The notes under the pieces: model-generated | Seen by the model: the letters and a program-made list of their open reading frames with translations, nothing else | Database searches by the model: none | Told to the model about the DNA's origin: nothing | Source: JALORV01 sp963766365 | GTDB lineage: Bacteria > Pseudomonadota > Gammaproteobacteria > Burkholderiales > Burkholderiaceae_F | Length of the DNA: 64,000 nt | Assembly: GCA_963766365.1 (NCBI GenBank) | Contig: CAVXZK010000006.1 | Location: forward strand, 186,001-250,000 | Reading direction: 5' to 3' | Made by a program: the position numbers and the translations under genes | Shown: in pieces, positions 1-7,506 of the stretch | Numbering within the stretch: position 1 is the first letter of the stretch | Layout: every line of letters begins with the position of its first letter

Positions 1-108
1 CGCGTCACCACCGCGCCGCGCACTTGAGCGGCGACAAGTCGGCCGGTCACTGGGCGACTAGAAAGGACGTGTGTGCCTTATGCACAGTCCACCTGCGGAT
101 TGACTCCT
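1..108. other. Window edge, no gene assigned
   Basis: No complete gene lies here. One frame from base 2 runs to a TAG at 59-61 and could be the tail of an upstream gene, but twenty codons are too few to recognise. A purine-rich GAAAGGA at 61-67 sits 5 bases before a GTG at 73 that is in frame with the porin. Confidence 0.4.
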
Positions 109-1290
109 ATGAGAAAAGTCCTTGCGATTGCCGCATTGGCTAGCGCCCTTCCGCTCACCGCACTCGCGCAATCGAGCGTCACGCTGTACGGCATCATCGA
201 CCTCGGGGTGCAGTGGAACGAGTCCGGTCGTGACATGGGCACCAGTACGGCACCGAACTGGCAGCAGCAAAGCGTGTGGAGCGTCGACAGCGGTTACCAG
301 TCCGGCAGCCGGTTCGGCCTGCGCGGCTCGGAATCGCTCGGCCGCAACTGGAGTGCCGTGTTCACGCTGGAGGGCGGGTTCGATGCCTCGACGGGGACAT
401 CGAGCCAGGGCGGGCGCCTGTTCGGCCGCCAGTCCTGGGCCGGACTCCAGCATGCGGCCCTCGGTACGATTGCGCTCGGTCGTATCGCCACGCCCTCGTC
501 CGGAAGCGGCGCGTTCGATCTATGGAGCCCGGTCGACCCGTTCGGTTGCAGCTGGGGCGTCGCCGGGCTGGGCAACACTTTCCTCCCGTGCGCGACGCTG
601 AGGGAGGACAACTCGATCATCTGGGCATCACCGAGCTGGGCAGGCCTGAAACTCGCCGCGCAATATTCGGCGAACGTCGATACCGGCGAGACCGCTCCGC
701 AGGGCACCAACACGTCGGCGATGAACTTCGGCGCCAACTGGGCGTGGGGTCCGCTGTTCCTCGCGGCGACCTATGACGTCATTGCCTACGCCGATTCCGG
801 CTCGGCCGGCCGTCCCGGCGCTGGCAATCCGGACCAGAAAATGCTGCAGTTGGGTGGCACGTTCGACTTCAAGATCTTCAAGGTACATGCGGGCTGGGCG
901 GATCAGAACAACATCAGCACGGCCATGACGCTGGGCGGCGCCGGCAGCGGCCTGCCGTCGGCCATGGTGCCGGTCGGCATCGGCTACTACGACAACAGCG
1001 CCTGGATGGCGGGCGTCACCGTGCCGCTGTTCGGCGGCAACCTGCGCGGTTCCTACCAGTACTCGGACGCCAAGAACATCATCAGCGGGCTGGCCCAGTA
1101 CGAACCGGACTACTCGGTCTGGGGCATCGGTTTCGATTACCCGTTCTCGCGTCGCACCAACCTGTACGTCGGGTACGCGCAGCGCGAGTGGGATGGCCGG
1201 GTCACGCAGGCGAGCGGCAGTGCACTGCCGCAGGCCTCGCAGATCTTCGACCGCGCGCAGTTTGCGCTTGGCCTGCGTCACAACTTCTAG
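109..1290 (+). CDS. Outer membrane porin, Gram-negative (Burkholderiales) type
   Basis: This is a 393-residue general-diffusion porin predicted to form a 16-stranded trimeric barrel in the outer membrane for passive uptake of small hydrophilic solutes. It starts with a signal peptide (MRKVLAIAALASALPLTALA) and the mature protein opens with SSVTLYGIIDLG, the standard first strand of this family. Later strands alternate aromatic and polar residues, and the protein ends in Phe (LGLRHNF), the signal read by the BAM complex. I chose the ATG at 109 because it gives a normal 20-residue signal peptide. A GTG at 73 has the better ribosome-binding site (GAAAGGA) and would add 12 residues. The gene stands alone and is followed by a possible terminator. 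Substrate specificity cannot be read from the sequence. Confidence 0.93.
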   Translation: MRKVLAIAALASALPLTALAQSSVTLYGIIDLGVQWNESGRDMGTSTAPNWQQQSVWSVDSGYQSGSRFGLRGSESLGRNWSAVFTLEGGFDASTGTSSQGGRLFGRQSWAGLQHAALGTIALGRIATPSSGSGAFDLWSPVDPFGCSWGVAGLGNTFLPCATLREDNSIIWASPSWAGLKLAAQYSANVDTGETAPQGTNTSAMNFGANWAWGPLFLAATYDVIAYADSGSAGRPGAGNPDQKMLQLGGTFDFKIFKVHAGWADQNNISTAMTLGGAGSGLPSAMVPVGIGYYDNSAWMAGVTVPLFGGNLRGSYQYSDAKNIISGLAQYEPDYSVWGIGFDYPFSRRTNLYVGYAQREWDGRVTQASGSALPQASQIFDRAQFALGLRHNF

Positions 1291-1312
1291 GCCAATTCAA
1301 GGCACCGAAACA

Positions 1313-1350
1313 GCGGCCGTTGCTCAAGCGGCCGCCGTCTTCTTGTTGCC
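1313..1350 (+). terminator. Possible terminator after the porin
   Basis: GCGGCCG (1313-1319) pairs with CGGCCGC (1329-1335) around a 9-base loop and is followed by the pyrimidine-rich CGTCTTCTTGTTG. It lies 23 bases after the porin stop. The T-tract is interrupted, so this is a moderate candidate. Confidence 0.45.
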
Positions 1351-1464
1351 GTCTGTCCGAAATTCAGCGCGTGAGAGGGGTAATCCGCCATTCAGTGGAT
1401 TGCCGCTTCTGCATCAACATCCCACTGTCACATTGCGTGCAGACAATGCGCGCCGGAGGCGATC

Positions 1465-1776
1465 ATGCAGATGCGGATGCGCGAGCGGAACAACGAGGTC
1501 GAGATCCAGTTCAGCAGCCTGGGAGGCCGGCAGCAGGCCGTACTGGCAGCGCTGAGCGGCGCCACCGGCCACGGCGAACCGATCGATCGCGCCAAGCTCG
1601 AGTCGCTGTCGGTGCGCGCCCGTGCAGACGCGATGCAGGTGCGGGTGCGCGCGAAGTCGGGTGAGTGCCTGGACCTGACGCAGCTCTATCGCGGCCTGCG
1701 CCGCGCGCTGTTCGAGGATTTCCGCCGCAACGCGGACACGTCCCTTGCCGGGTACTGCGCGGAGCCAGGCGCCTAG
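1465..1776 (+). CDS. Small hypothetical protein, 103 aa
   Basis: I do not recognise this protein. It is soluble and rich in Arg, Ala and Glu, with two Cys residues near the C-terminus and no signal peptide or membrane segment. A good ribosome-binding site (GGAGGCGATC before the ATG) supports the start. The composition suggests a mostly helical, possibly nucleic-acid-binding or regulatory protein, but that is only inference. Its last 4 bases overlap the end of the convergent gene on the other strand (stop at 1773). Confidence 0.6.
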   Translation: MQMRMRERNNEVEIQFSSLGGRQQAVLAALSGATGHGEPIDRAKLESLSVRARADAMQVRVRAKSGECLDLTQLYRGLRRALFEDFRRNADTSLAGYCAEPGA

Positions 1777-2387
1777 AAGCGCAGCCCGACGCCCAGCGAC
1801 ATCATCGGCTCGAAGCGGGCTTCGTCGGCGGCTCCTGCCGCGTCCAGTGCCCGCGCATCCATTCCGCAGGGTCCAGCTGCTACTCCACCCGGACAACCCC
1901 AGGTCGCCAGGCTGCCGCGCTGGTACATCACACCCAGATCCGCCGTCAGATAGAGGCCGCTGCGCGCTGCCGTTCCCAGCCCCCAGCCAACGCCAAGGTA
2001 AGGGTTGCCGTGCGCAGGTGAGATGCGCGCATCCAGCGCGACGCTGGCCGACCCGTAGTCGCCCATACCGCGCAGGAGGCGGTCCAGGGCCGGACTGGCG
2101 GGCCCAGGGACGTCAGCGCGCATCGATCCGTAGGCGAGGCCACCCGTGACACGAAAGCCGCTGGCCAGCGGATACCAGTCCGCCAGCACCATCGAACTGG
2201 CGACCACCCCGTCGCTGGCGAGCAGGCCGGGCCGCCCGCCGACCCAGCCACGGAGTCCGATACTGGGCGTCAACTCGACGGCTCGATCAGCGCCCAGCGG
2301 CGGCAGGGACAAACCCGGCCCCTGCACCTGGGCCGCAGCCGTGGCTGCGATCAGCATCCATGCCGCCCCGACGATCTGCCATCTCAT
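1773..2387 (-). CDS. Putative outer-membrane beta-barrel protein, 204 aa
   Basis: The protein has a signal peptide (MRWQIVGAAWMLIAATAAAQ) followed by Gly-rich amphipathic stretches with YLGVGWGLG and YLTADLGVMYQRG, and ends in SLGVGLRF with a terminal Phe. These are typical of small 8-stranded outer-membrane barrels of the OmpW/OprF-N or 'outer membrane protein beta-barrel' kind. Two Cys residues in one loop (GCPGG, PCGMD) could form a disulfide. The start is supported by GGAGGCAG upstream of the ATG. The gene is monocistronic. A structural or adhesive role is possible; no substrate can be inferred. Confidence 0.65.
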   Translation of the reverse strand: MRWQIVGAAWMLIAATAAAQVQGPGLSLPPLGADRAVELTPSIGLRGWVGGRPGLLASDGVVASSMVLADWYPLASGFRVTGGLAYGSMRADVPGPASPALDRLLRGMGDYGSASVALDARISPAHGNPYLGVGWGLGTAARSGLYLTADLGVMYQRGSLATWGCPGGVAAGPCGMDARALDAAGAADEARFEPMMSLGVGLRF

Positions 2388-2562
2388 GACTGCCTCCGGG
2401 TGTTACCACTGCTCCACCCTCAAGCTAGGACAGTTCCGACTGGCTGCATAGTCGAAGATTCACGCAAAAGCGGCCCATATCCGCGGCACTGCTGTAAATG
2501 GGGGATGACTCCGCTTTCCTGGGTTCGGAATTCCGGCCCGGGGCGTCGCAAACGCGCGACGG

Positions 2563-2952
2563 TCATTCCTCGAAGCGGGGCTTGCGCGATGGCGGCGGTC
2601 GATCGCCGCGCTCCGGCCGGCGTGGCGGCCCGCTCCGCTCGCGAAACGACGGAGCGCGATCGCGCGGCGGACCGGACGGCCGACCGCCGGCAAACCGGGC
2701 CAGTCGCATCACCAGGCGCAGCGCCTCATTCACCGATTCCGAATCGCGGAAGACGCGCGCCACGTCGGGGTCCAGCCGGATCGCGCCGGCTGATGCGACA
2801 TGCATCCGCTCGCGCGGCGCCTCGCCGCGTGCCGGGCGCTCGGCGCGCTGGTACGGGTTGCCGAGGGTACGGTCCTGCAGCGCCCGGGCGCGTGGCCCCG
2901 TGCGCGTGCCGACCGGCGGGCCACGGCGTTCCTTCTTGTCACGCTCCTTCAT
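2563..2952 (-). CDS. Hypothetical Arg/Pro-rich basic protein, 129 aa
   Basis: This is a very basic, low-complexity protein. The first 50 residues and the last 35 are rich in Arg, Pro, Gly and Glu. A short ordered core (residues about 55-85, VARVFRDSESVNEALRLVMR) looks like a helix pair. The ATG at 2952 is chosen over a longer reading because GAGGAGGCACCA precedes it. Such tails are typical of RNA- or DNA-associated small proteins, but no family is recognised. It lies downstream of the fadD terminator and reads in the same direction, so it probably has its own promoter. Confidence 0.55.
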   Translation of the reverse strand: MKERDKKERRGPPVGTRTGPRARALQDRTLGNPYQRAERPARGEAPRERMHVASAGAIRLDPDVARVFRDSESVNEALRLVMRLARFAGGRPSGPPRDRAPSFRERSGPPRRPERGDRPPPSRKPRFEE

Positions 2953-3011
2953 TGGTGCCTCCTCGTGCAGTGTCGGGGTTCGACTCAGAGTTGCTCCGCG
3001 AGCAGCCCCGG

Positions 3012-3041
3012 TGAAAAAAGAAGGCCGCACGAGGCGGCCTT
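3012..3041 (-). terminator. Rho-independent terminator of fadD
   Basis: On the minus strand an 8-bp stem AAGGCCGC/GCGGCCTT (3021-3041, 5-base loop) is followed directly by TTCTTTTTTCAC. It begins 19 bases after the fadD stop codon and is a textbook intrinsic terminator. Confidence 0.85.
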
Positions 3042-3060
3042 CGCGTATCGAGTTGCCGGC

Positions 3061-4743
3061 TCAGACGGCTTTCTTTTCGTCGCGCAGTTCGCGCCGCAGG
3101 ATCTTGCCCACATTGGTCTTCGGCAGGTCGCTGCGAAACTCGATGTACTTCGGCTTCTTGTAGCCGGTCAGGTGCTCCTTGCAGTGCTCCATCAGTTCCT
3201 TCTCGGTGAGCGCGGCATCCTTCTTGACGACGAACAGCTTGACTGCCTCGCCCGAGTTCTCGTCCGGCACGCCGACCGCAGCACACTCCAGCACGCTCGG
3301 ATGCCCTGCGACCACGCCTTCGACTTCGTTCGGATACACGTTGAAGCCGGAGACCAGGATCATGTCCTTCTTGCGATCGACGATCTTGGTGTAGCCCTCG
3401 GCATCCATGACGCCGATGTCGCCGGTCTTGAAGAAGCCGTCGGCCGTCATGACCTTGGCGGTTTCGTCCGGCCGGTTCCAGTAACCCGGCATCACCTGCG
3501 GGCCGCGGATCGCGATCTCGCCGACCGAGCCGACCGGCAGCTGTTTTCCGGCGTCGTCGAGGATGGCGATCTCGGTCGACGGCATCGGCAGGCCGATCGA
3601 ACCGGTGTAGCGGCTGGTGTCGGTCGGGTTGCAGGTCACGGCCGGAGACGTCTCCGACAGGCCGTAGGCTTCGCAGACCGGACAGCCGGTGAGCTTCAGC
3701 CATTTCTCGGCGACCGCCTGCTGAACTGCCATGCCGCCGCCGAGCGACACCAGCAGGCTCTTGAAATTGAGCTTGCGGAATTCCTCGTTGTTCAGCAGTC
3801 CGTTGAACAGCGTGTTGACCGCGGGGAACACGTGGAAGGCGTGCTTCTGCAGTTCCTTGACGAAGCCGGGGATGTCGCGCGGGTTCGGAATCAGCACGCA
3901 GTGGCCGCCGACGCGCGCCGACAGCATCGCGCACGCGGTCAGCGCAAAGATGTGATACAGCGGCAGCGCGGTGATGACGGTCAGCTGCTCGCCGGGCTTC
4001 AGCCTGTTCAGCGCCGGCTGGTACCACGCCTCGGACTGCAGCACGTTGGCAACGATGTTCTTGTGCAGCAGTTGCGCGCCCTTGCTGACGCCGGTCGTCC
4101 CGCCGGTGTACTGCAGGAACGCGGTGTCCTCCAGCGTCACGCTGACCGGCTTCAGCGTCATGCGCAGGCCATCGGCCAGCGCCTCGTTCCAGCGGATCGC
4201 ATTGGGGATCGTGAACTCGGGCACCATCTTCTTCACGTTGCGCACGACAAAGTTGACGAGGATGCCCTTGAAGAAGCCGAGCATGTCGCCCATCGCGCAG
4301 ACCACGACCGTCCGCGTCGGCACCTTGTCATAGACCTGCTGCAGCGTCGTCGCGAAGTTCTCGAGAATGAAGATCGCATCCGCGCCGGAGTCTTTTAGCT
4401 GGTGTTCCAGTTCGCGCGGCGTATACAGCGGATTGACGTTGACGACGGTGCAGCCGGCCCGCAGCACGCCGGCCAGCACGACCGGGTACTGAAGCACGTT
4501 GGGCATCATGATGGCAACGCGCTTGCCCTTGGTGAAGCCGCGGCTCTGCAGCCATGCGCCGATCGCGGCCGACTGCGTGTCGAGATCGTGGAATGTCAGC
4601 GTCTTGCCCATGCAGCTGTACGCGGGCTGGCTGCCGTGCTTCTTGAAGGCCTCTTCCAGCAGCTCCACCAGCGACTTGTACTGGTGGTAATCGATGTCGG
4701 CGGGAACGCCCTTGGGGTAGTTCTTCAGCCAGAACCGGTCCAT
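3061..4743 (-). CDS. fadD: Long-chain-fatty-acid--CoA ligase
   Basis: This 560-residue enzyme is an ATP-dependent acyl-CoA synthetase of the ANL superfamily. It activates long-chain fatty acids to acyl-CoA for beta-oxidation at the inner face of the membrane. The length and the N-terminus (MDRFWLKNYPKGVPADID) match FadD of proteobacteria. The AMP-binding P-loop YTGGTTGVSKGA lies at residues 212-223. The motif EAYGLSETSP (A5), the TGD of FKTGDIG (A7) and the hinge DRKKDMILVSGFNVYP (A8) follow, as does the catalytic Lys region TNVGKILRRELR (A10). A strong ribosome-binding site (AAGGAGA) fixes the start. It is the last gene of a minus-strand run and has its own terminator. An enoyl-CoA hydratase that could act on its product is at 53 kb. 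Confidence 0.95.
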   Translation of the reverse strand: MDRFWLKNYPKGVPADIDYHQYKSLVELLEEAFKKHGSQPAYSCMGKTLTFHDLDTQSAAIGAWLQSRGFTKGKRVAIMMPNVLQYPVVLAGVLRAGCTVVNVNPLYTPRELEHQLKDSGADAIFILENFATTLQQVYDKVPTRTVVVCAMGDMLGFFKGILVNFVVRNVKKMVPEFTIPNAIRWNEALADGLRMTLKPVSVTLEDTAFLQYTGGTTGVSKGAQLLHKNIVANVLQSEAWYQPALNRLKPGEQLTVITALPLYHIFALTACAMLSARVGGHCVLIPNPRDIPGFVKELQKHAFHVFPAVNTLFNGLLNNEEFRKLNFKSLLVSLGGGMAVQQAVAEKWLKLTGCPVCEAYGLSETSPAVTCNPTDTSRYTGSIGLPMPSTEIAILDDAGKQLPVGSVGEIAIRGPQVMPGYWNRPDETAKVMTADGFFKTGDIGVMDAEGYTKIVDRKKDMILVSGFNVYPNEVEGVVAGHPSVLECAAVGVPDENSGEAVKLFVVKKDAALTEKELMEHCKEHLTGYKKPKYIEFRSDLPKTNVGKILRRELRDEKKAV

Positions 4744-4859
4744 CGTGGTCTCCTTGTTACGCCGGCTGTCACCGGCGCAGTTCCTGAATTCGGGTGCGCC
4801 GTGCGTGCGGCACTGAACCGATCGATTTTATCTCCTCGGCCCGGTCCCAGCCTTACTGG

Positions 4860-5966
4860 CTAACGCGGAGACTGCAGCCGATCGAGGGCCGCGTTGCGCT
4901 GCTCGGGCGAAAGGGCCGCTATCTGCTTGACTCCGGCATAGAAGGCGGGCCAGTCGCCCTGGTGCTGGGCCAGCAGCGCACTGAACGCGGGAACGCGGTC
5001 GTTGTAGGCCCCCACCGCGGCCAGGTGCGCGTTGGTGAGATCCTGCGCGAAGAAGCGGTCGTAGCCGGCGTAGCCGCCCCAGCCTTGTTTCAGCGCGGCA
5101 TAGTCCTGCTGCAGGTCGGCAAACAACTGCCGCTTGCGCGCGCGCTTGGCCGCGTCGGTCGCCGTGCTGTCGTAGTTCTGCTGCAGCAGCGCCCGGTACT
5201 TCAGGAGGAGTATCAGGAACTGTTCGCGCCGCTGCGCGAACTCCGCATACGCCTGGCGCGACGATTCGCTGCCATGCGCGTCGAGCCAGCGGCGTACGCC
5301 TTCGCGCTCGACGGTCGTCGCGAAGGATTCGTTGAAGGTCGTGTCGCCACCGACGAACACCACCTGGTGCGCCAGCTCATGGAACAGCAGACCGGCGAGC
5401 TGGCCCTCGGTACCGCCGACAAAGGTATTGAGCAGCGGATCCGCGAACCAGCCGAGCGTCGAATACGCCGGCACGCCGCTGACGTTGACTTCGTAGCCCT
5501 CGGCACGAAGCGCATTGGCGGCCGCATCGGCCGCCGCCTTGTCGAAGTAGCCGCGGTAGCCGGCGCAGCCCACCACCGGATAGCACCACTGCTTGAGTTG
5601 CAGCGACAGCTCTGGGGTGGCGAAGACGTTCCACACCACGTAGGGCCGCTTCAGGTCGGCGTAGCGGGTATAGCTGCCGTTGTCGGGCAGGCCGAGCTGG
5701 GCAGACGCGAACGTGCGCATCTGCTGCGCGCGTTCGAGCCGCTGCTTGAGCGGCTCCGCAGCTTGCGGGTCGGCGATCACATCGGGGATCGGGCGCGCAG
5801 CCTCGAGCATCGCGAAGTGCCCCTGGACGGATTGCGCGTAGTACCCCAGGGTTGAACAGCCGCCGGCCAGCCCACCAACAAGCAGCAGCCCGCCGGCGAC
5901 GGCGATCCACCACCTGCGACCGCGTCGCAACGAATTCATCCAGCCGGAGGCGCCCATGCGGCGCAT
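4860..5966 (-). CDS. Predicted zinc aminopeptidase (COG4324-type), membrane-anchored
   Basis: A 368-residue protein with a basic N-terminus and one hydrophobic segment ending at a lipobox (LAGGC, Cys at about residue 37), so it is probably a lipoprotein facing the periplasm. The metal site is HELAH at residues 196-200, followed by FNESFA with Glu213 as the likely third ligand. This matches the Aminopep family of predicted aminopeptidases. The rest is helical and rich in Gln, Leu and Arg. The start is backed by GGAG nine bases upstream. It sits 33 bases after the PaaK-like gene and 116 bases before fadD, so it may share their transcript. The substrate is unknown. Confidence 0.8.
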   Translation of the reverse strand: MRRMGASGWMNSLRRGRRWWIAVAGGLLLVGGLAGGCSTLGYYAQSVQGHFAMLEAARPIPDVIADPQAAEPLKQRLERAQQMRTFASAQLGLPDNGSYTRYADLKRPYVVWNVFATPELSLQLKQWCYPVVGCAGYRGYFDKAAADAAANALRAEGYEVNVSGVPAYSTLGWFADPLLNTFVGGTEGQLAGLLFHELAHQVVFVGGDTTFNESFATTVEREGVRRWLDAHGSESSRQAYAEFAQRREQFLILLLKYRALLQQNYDSTATDAAKRARKRQLFADLQQDYAALKQGWGGYAGYDRFFAQDLTNAHLAAVGAYNDRVPAFSALLAQHQGDWPAFYAGVKQIAALSPEQRNAALDRLQSPR

Positions 5967-5999
5967 TCTGCCGAACTCCGCGCCGCGAGGCAGCGACGC

Positions 6000-7478
6000 T
6001 CAGCGCGGCAGCTGGCAGACCACCCGACGCAGCTTGCCGCTGGCCGCATCCCGGATCGGGGCGCTGCGCGACATGCGGATCTGCACGGGCCCGACTTCGC
6101 AGGTGTCGAAGTAGTTACGCAACGCGACCCGCACCCGACTGCCGCGACCGCGCTCCAGTGCGCCAAGATGGACTGCGAGCACTCCATCGGAGCGCTGCAC
6201 CACCTGAAACTCGTGCGCACCGGCGCCCTCCTCGAGCACGGTTTCGAGCGCCAGTGGCACCACCGAGACCTCGCCGCCGCGGAGTCCCGGCAACCGCAGC
6301 GTGTCGTCACAGCGCCCCTCGACCGCGACCGAAGGAAAGTGGCTGCCACAGGCGCAGGCGTCCAGGTGCAGCGTCACGGCGTCGCCGAGGTCGTAGCGGA
6401 TCAGCGGCTGGATGCGGTTGGCGAGATTCGTCAGCAGCACCGAGTGGGAGCGCACCCCCGGGCCGACCAGTCGGCCGGCGCGGTCGACCGGTTCCAGCAC
6501 GACCCAGTCGGCGTTGATGTGAAGTCTGCGGTGCGGGCACTCCCAGGCGATCGGCAGGAACTCCGAGGCGCCATAGGCACTGCGCACGCGGCAACCGAAC
6601 GCACGCTGCACACGCAAGCGAGTCGGTTCCGACAGGACCTCGCCACCGGTCCAGATCTCGCGCGGCCGCAGCCGCAGCCGCCCTGCCTCCTGCTCTTCGG
6701 CCAGCATCTCGGCGACCGTCGGATAGGTCGCGAGGATCGTCGGGCGATACACGTTCAGCTCCTGAACCAGCGCCGAACAGGGCTGCAGCAGGGCAATGGC
6801 GCGCACGGCGTCGGCCATCCATGGCGCCCAGCGACGCATGCGCTCGACCGTGGCGACACCCGCAAAATGACCATCGGTCGCCGCCACCATCGCATAGCGG
6901 TCGCCTTCCATCAGCTGGCGCAGGAGGTCGGTAGGTGAGCGCAATCCGCGAAAGCGCTGCGTCTCGAGCGCGTCGTAGACCGCCATCGCGTCCGGATCGT
7001 GGACGAAAAGACCGGGCGTGCCGGTCGTGCCCGAACTGGTCCATACGCCGTAGCGCCCGCCCAGCGAATGACCGATGCGGTCGGGGTCGGCGACGAAGTC
7101 CTCGATCACCCGCCGCGTCACCCCGGGCTGAGTGACGACCTCGTCAAAACGCTCCATCAGTTGGCGCTTGCTGACGGGCGGCAGGTTTCCCAGAGTCACG
7201 CCGGCGGCAGGCAAACGCCGGTACAGGCTGGCGTAGAACGGCGACGCCGCGCGCGCGTAGGAAACCAGCGCCCGGAGACGGCGCTCGGCCGCGTGGGCGA
7301 TGGCCCGACTGCCCAGATAGGAGCCCTGCCAGACGTCGAAGGCCGCCTCGGCCCAGCGTGCCGGGTCATACGCGGACGCATTGGGCAGATTGAAAAGGGA
7401 ACGCACTGGATGCATCGCAGGCATGCCGTGCTGGACTGTCACACGTTTCATTGTGGCCGGTCCACGCGACGGCGCCAT
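6000..7478 (-). CDS. PaaK/CapK-like adenylate-forming enzyme
   Basis: The protein (492 aa) resembles phenylacetate--CoA ligase and the CapK-type adenylating enzymes. These activate a carboxylic acid as an acyl-adenylate, usually with transfer to CoA. The nucleotide loop SSGTTGTPG is at residues 148-156. The later motif SAYGASEFLPIAWECPH resembles the A5 region of PaaK, and IRYDLGD the A7 region. The C-terminal lid is short. It differs from true PaaK in length and lacks paa neighbours, so the acid activated is unknown. Possible starts are the ATG at 7478 and the ATG at 7451; neither has a strong ribosome-binding site. It lies between a molybdopterin oxidoreductase and an aminopeptidase on the same strand. 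Confidence 0.75.
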   Translation of the reverse strand: MAPSRGPATMKRVTVQHGMPAMHPVRSLFNLPNASAYDPARWAEAAFDVWQGSYLGSRAIAHAAERRLRALVSYARAASPFYASLYRRLPAAGVTLGNLPPVSKRQLMERFDEVVTQPGVTRRVIEDFVADPDRIGHSLGGRYGVWTSSGTTGTPGLFVHDPDAMAVYDALETQRFRGLRSPTDLLRQLMEGDRYAMVAATDGHFAGVATVERMRRWAPWMADAVRAIALLQPCSALVQELNVYRPTILATYPTVAEMLAEEQEAGRLRLRPREIWTGGEVLSEPTRLRVQRAFGCRVRSAYGASEFLPIAWECPHRRLHINADWVVLEPVDRAGRLVGPGVRSHSVLLTNLANRIQPLIRYDLGDAVTLHLDACACGSHFPSVAVEGRCDDTLRLPGLRGGEVSVVPLALETVLEEGAGAHEFQVVQRSDGVLAVHLGALERGRGSRVRVALRNYFDTCEVGPVQIRMSRSAPIRDAASGKLRRVVCQLPR

Positions 7479-7506
7479 GACGCAATCGGGTAGCCGCGCC
7501 GATGCG

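Noticed and set aside
2800..4398. A 532-codon plus-strand frame opposite fadD
   Set aside because: FadD motifs on the other strand are unmistakable; this is a GC-rich shadow.
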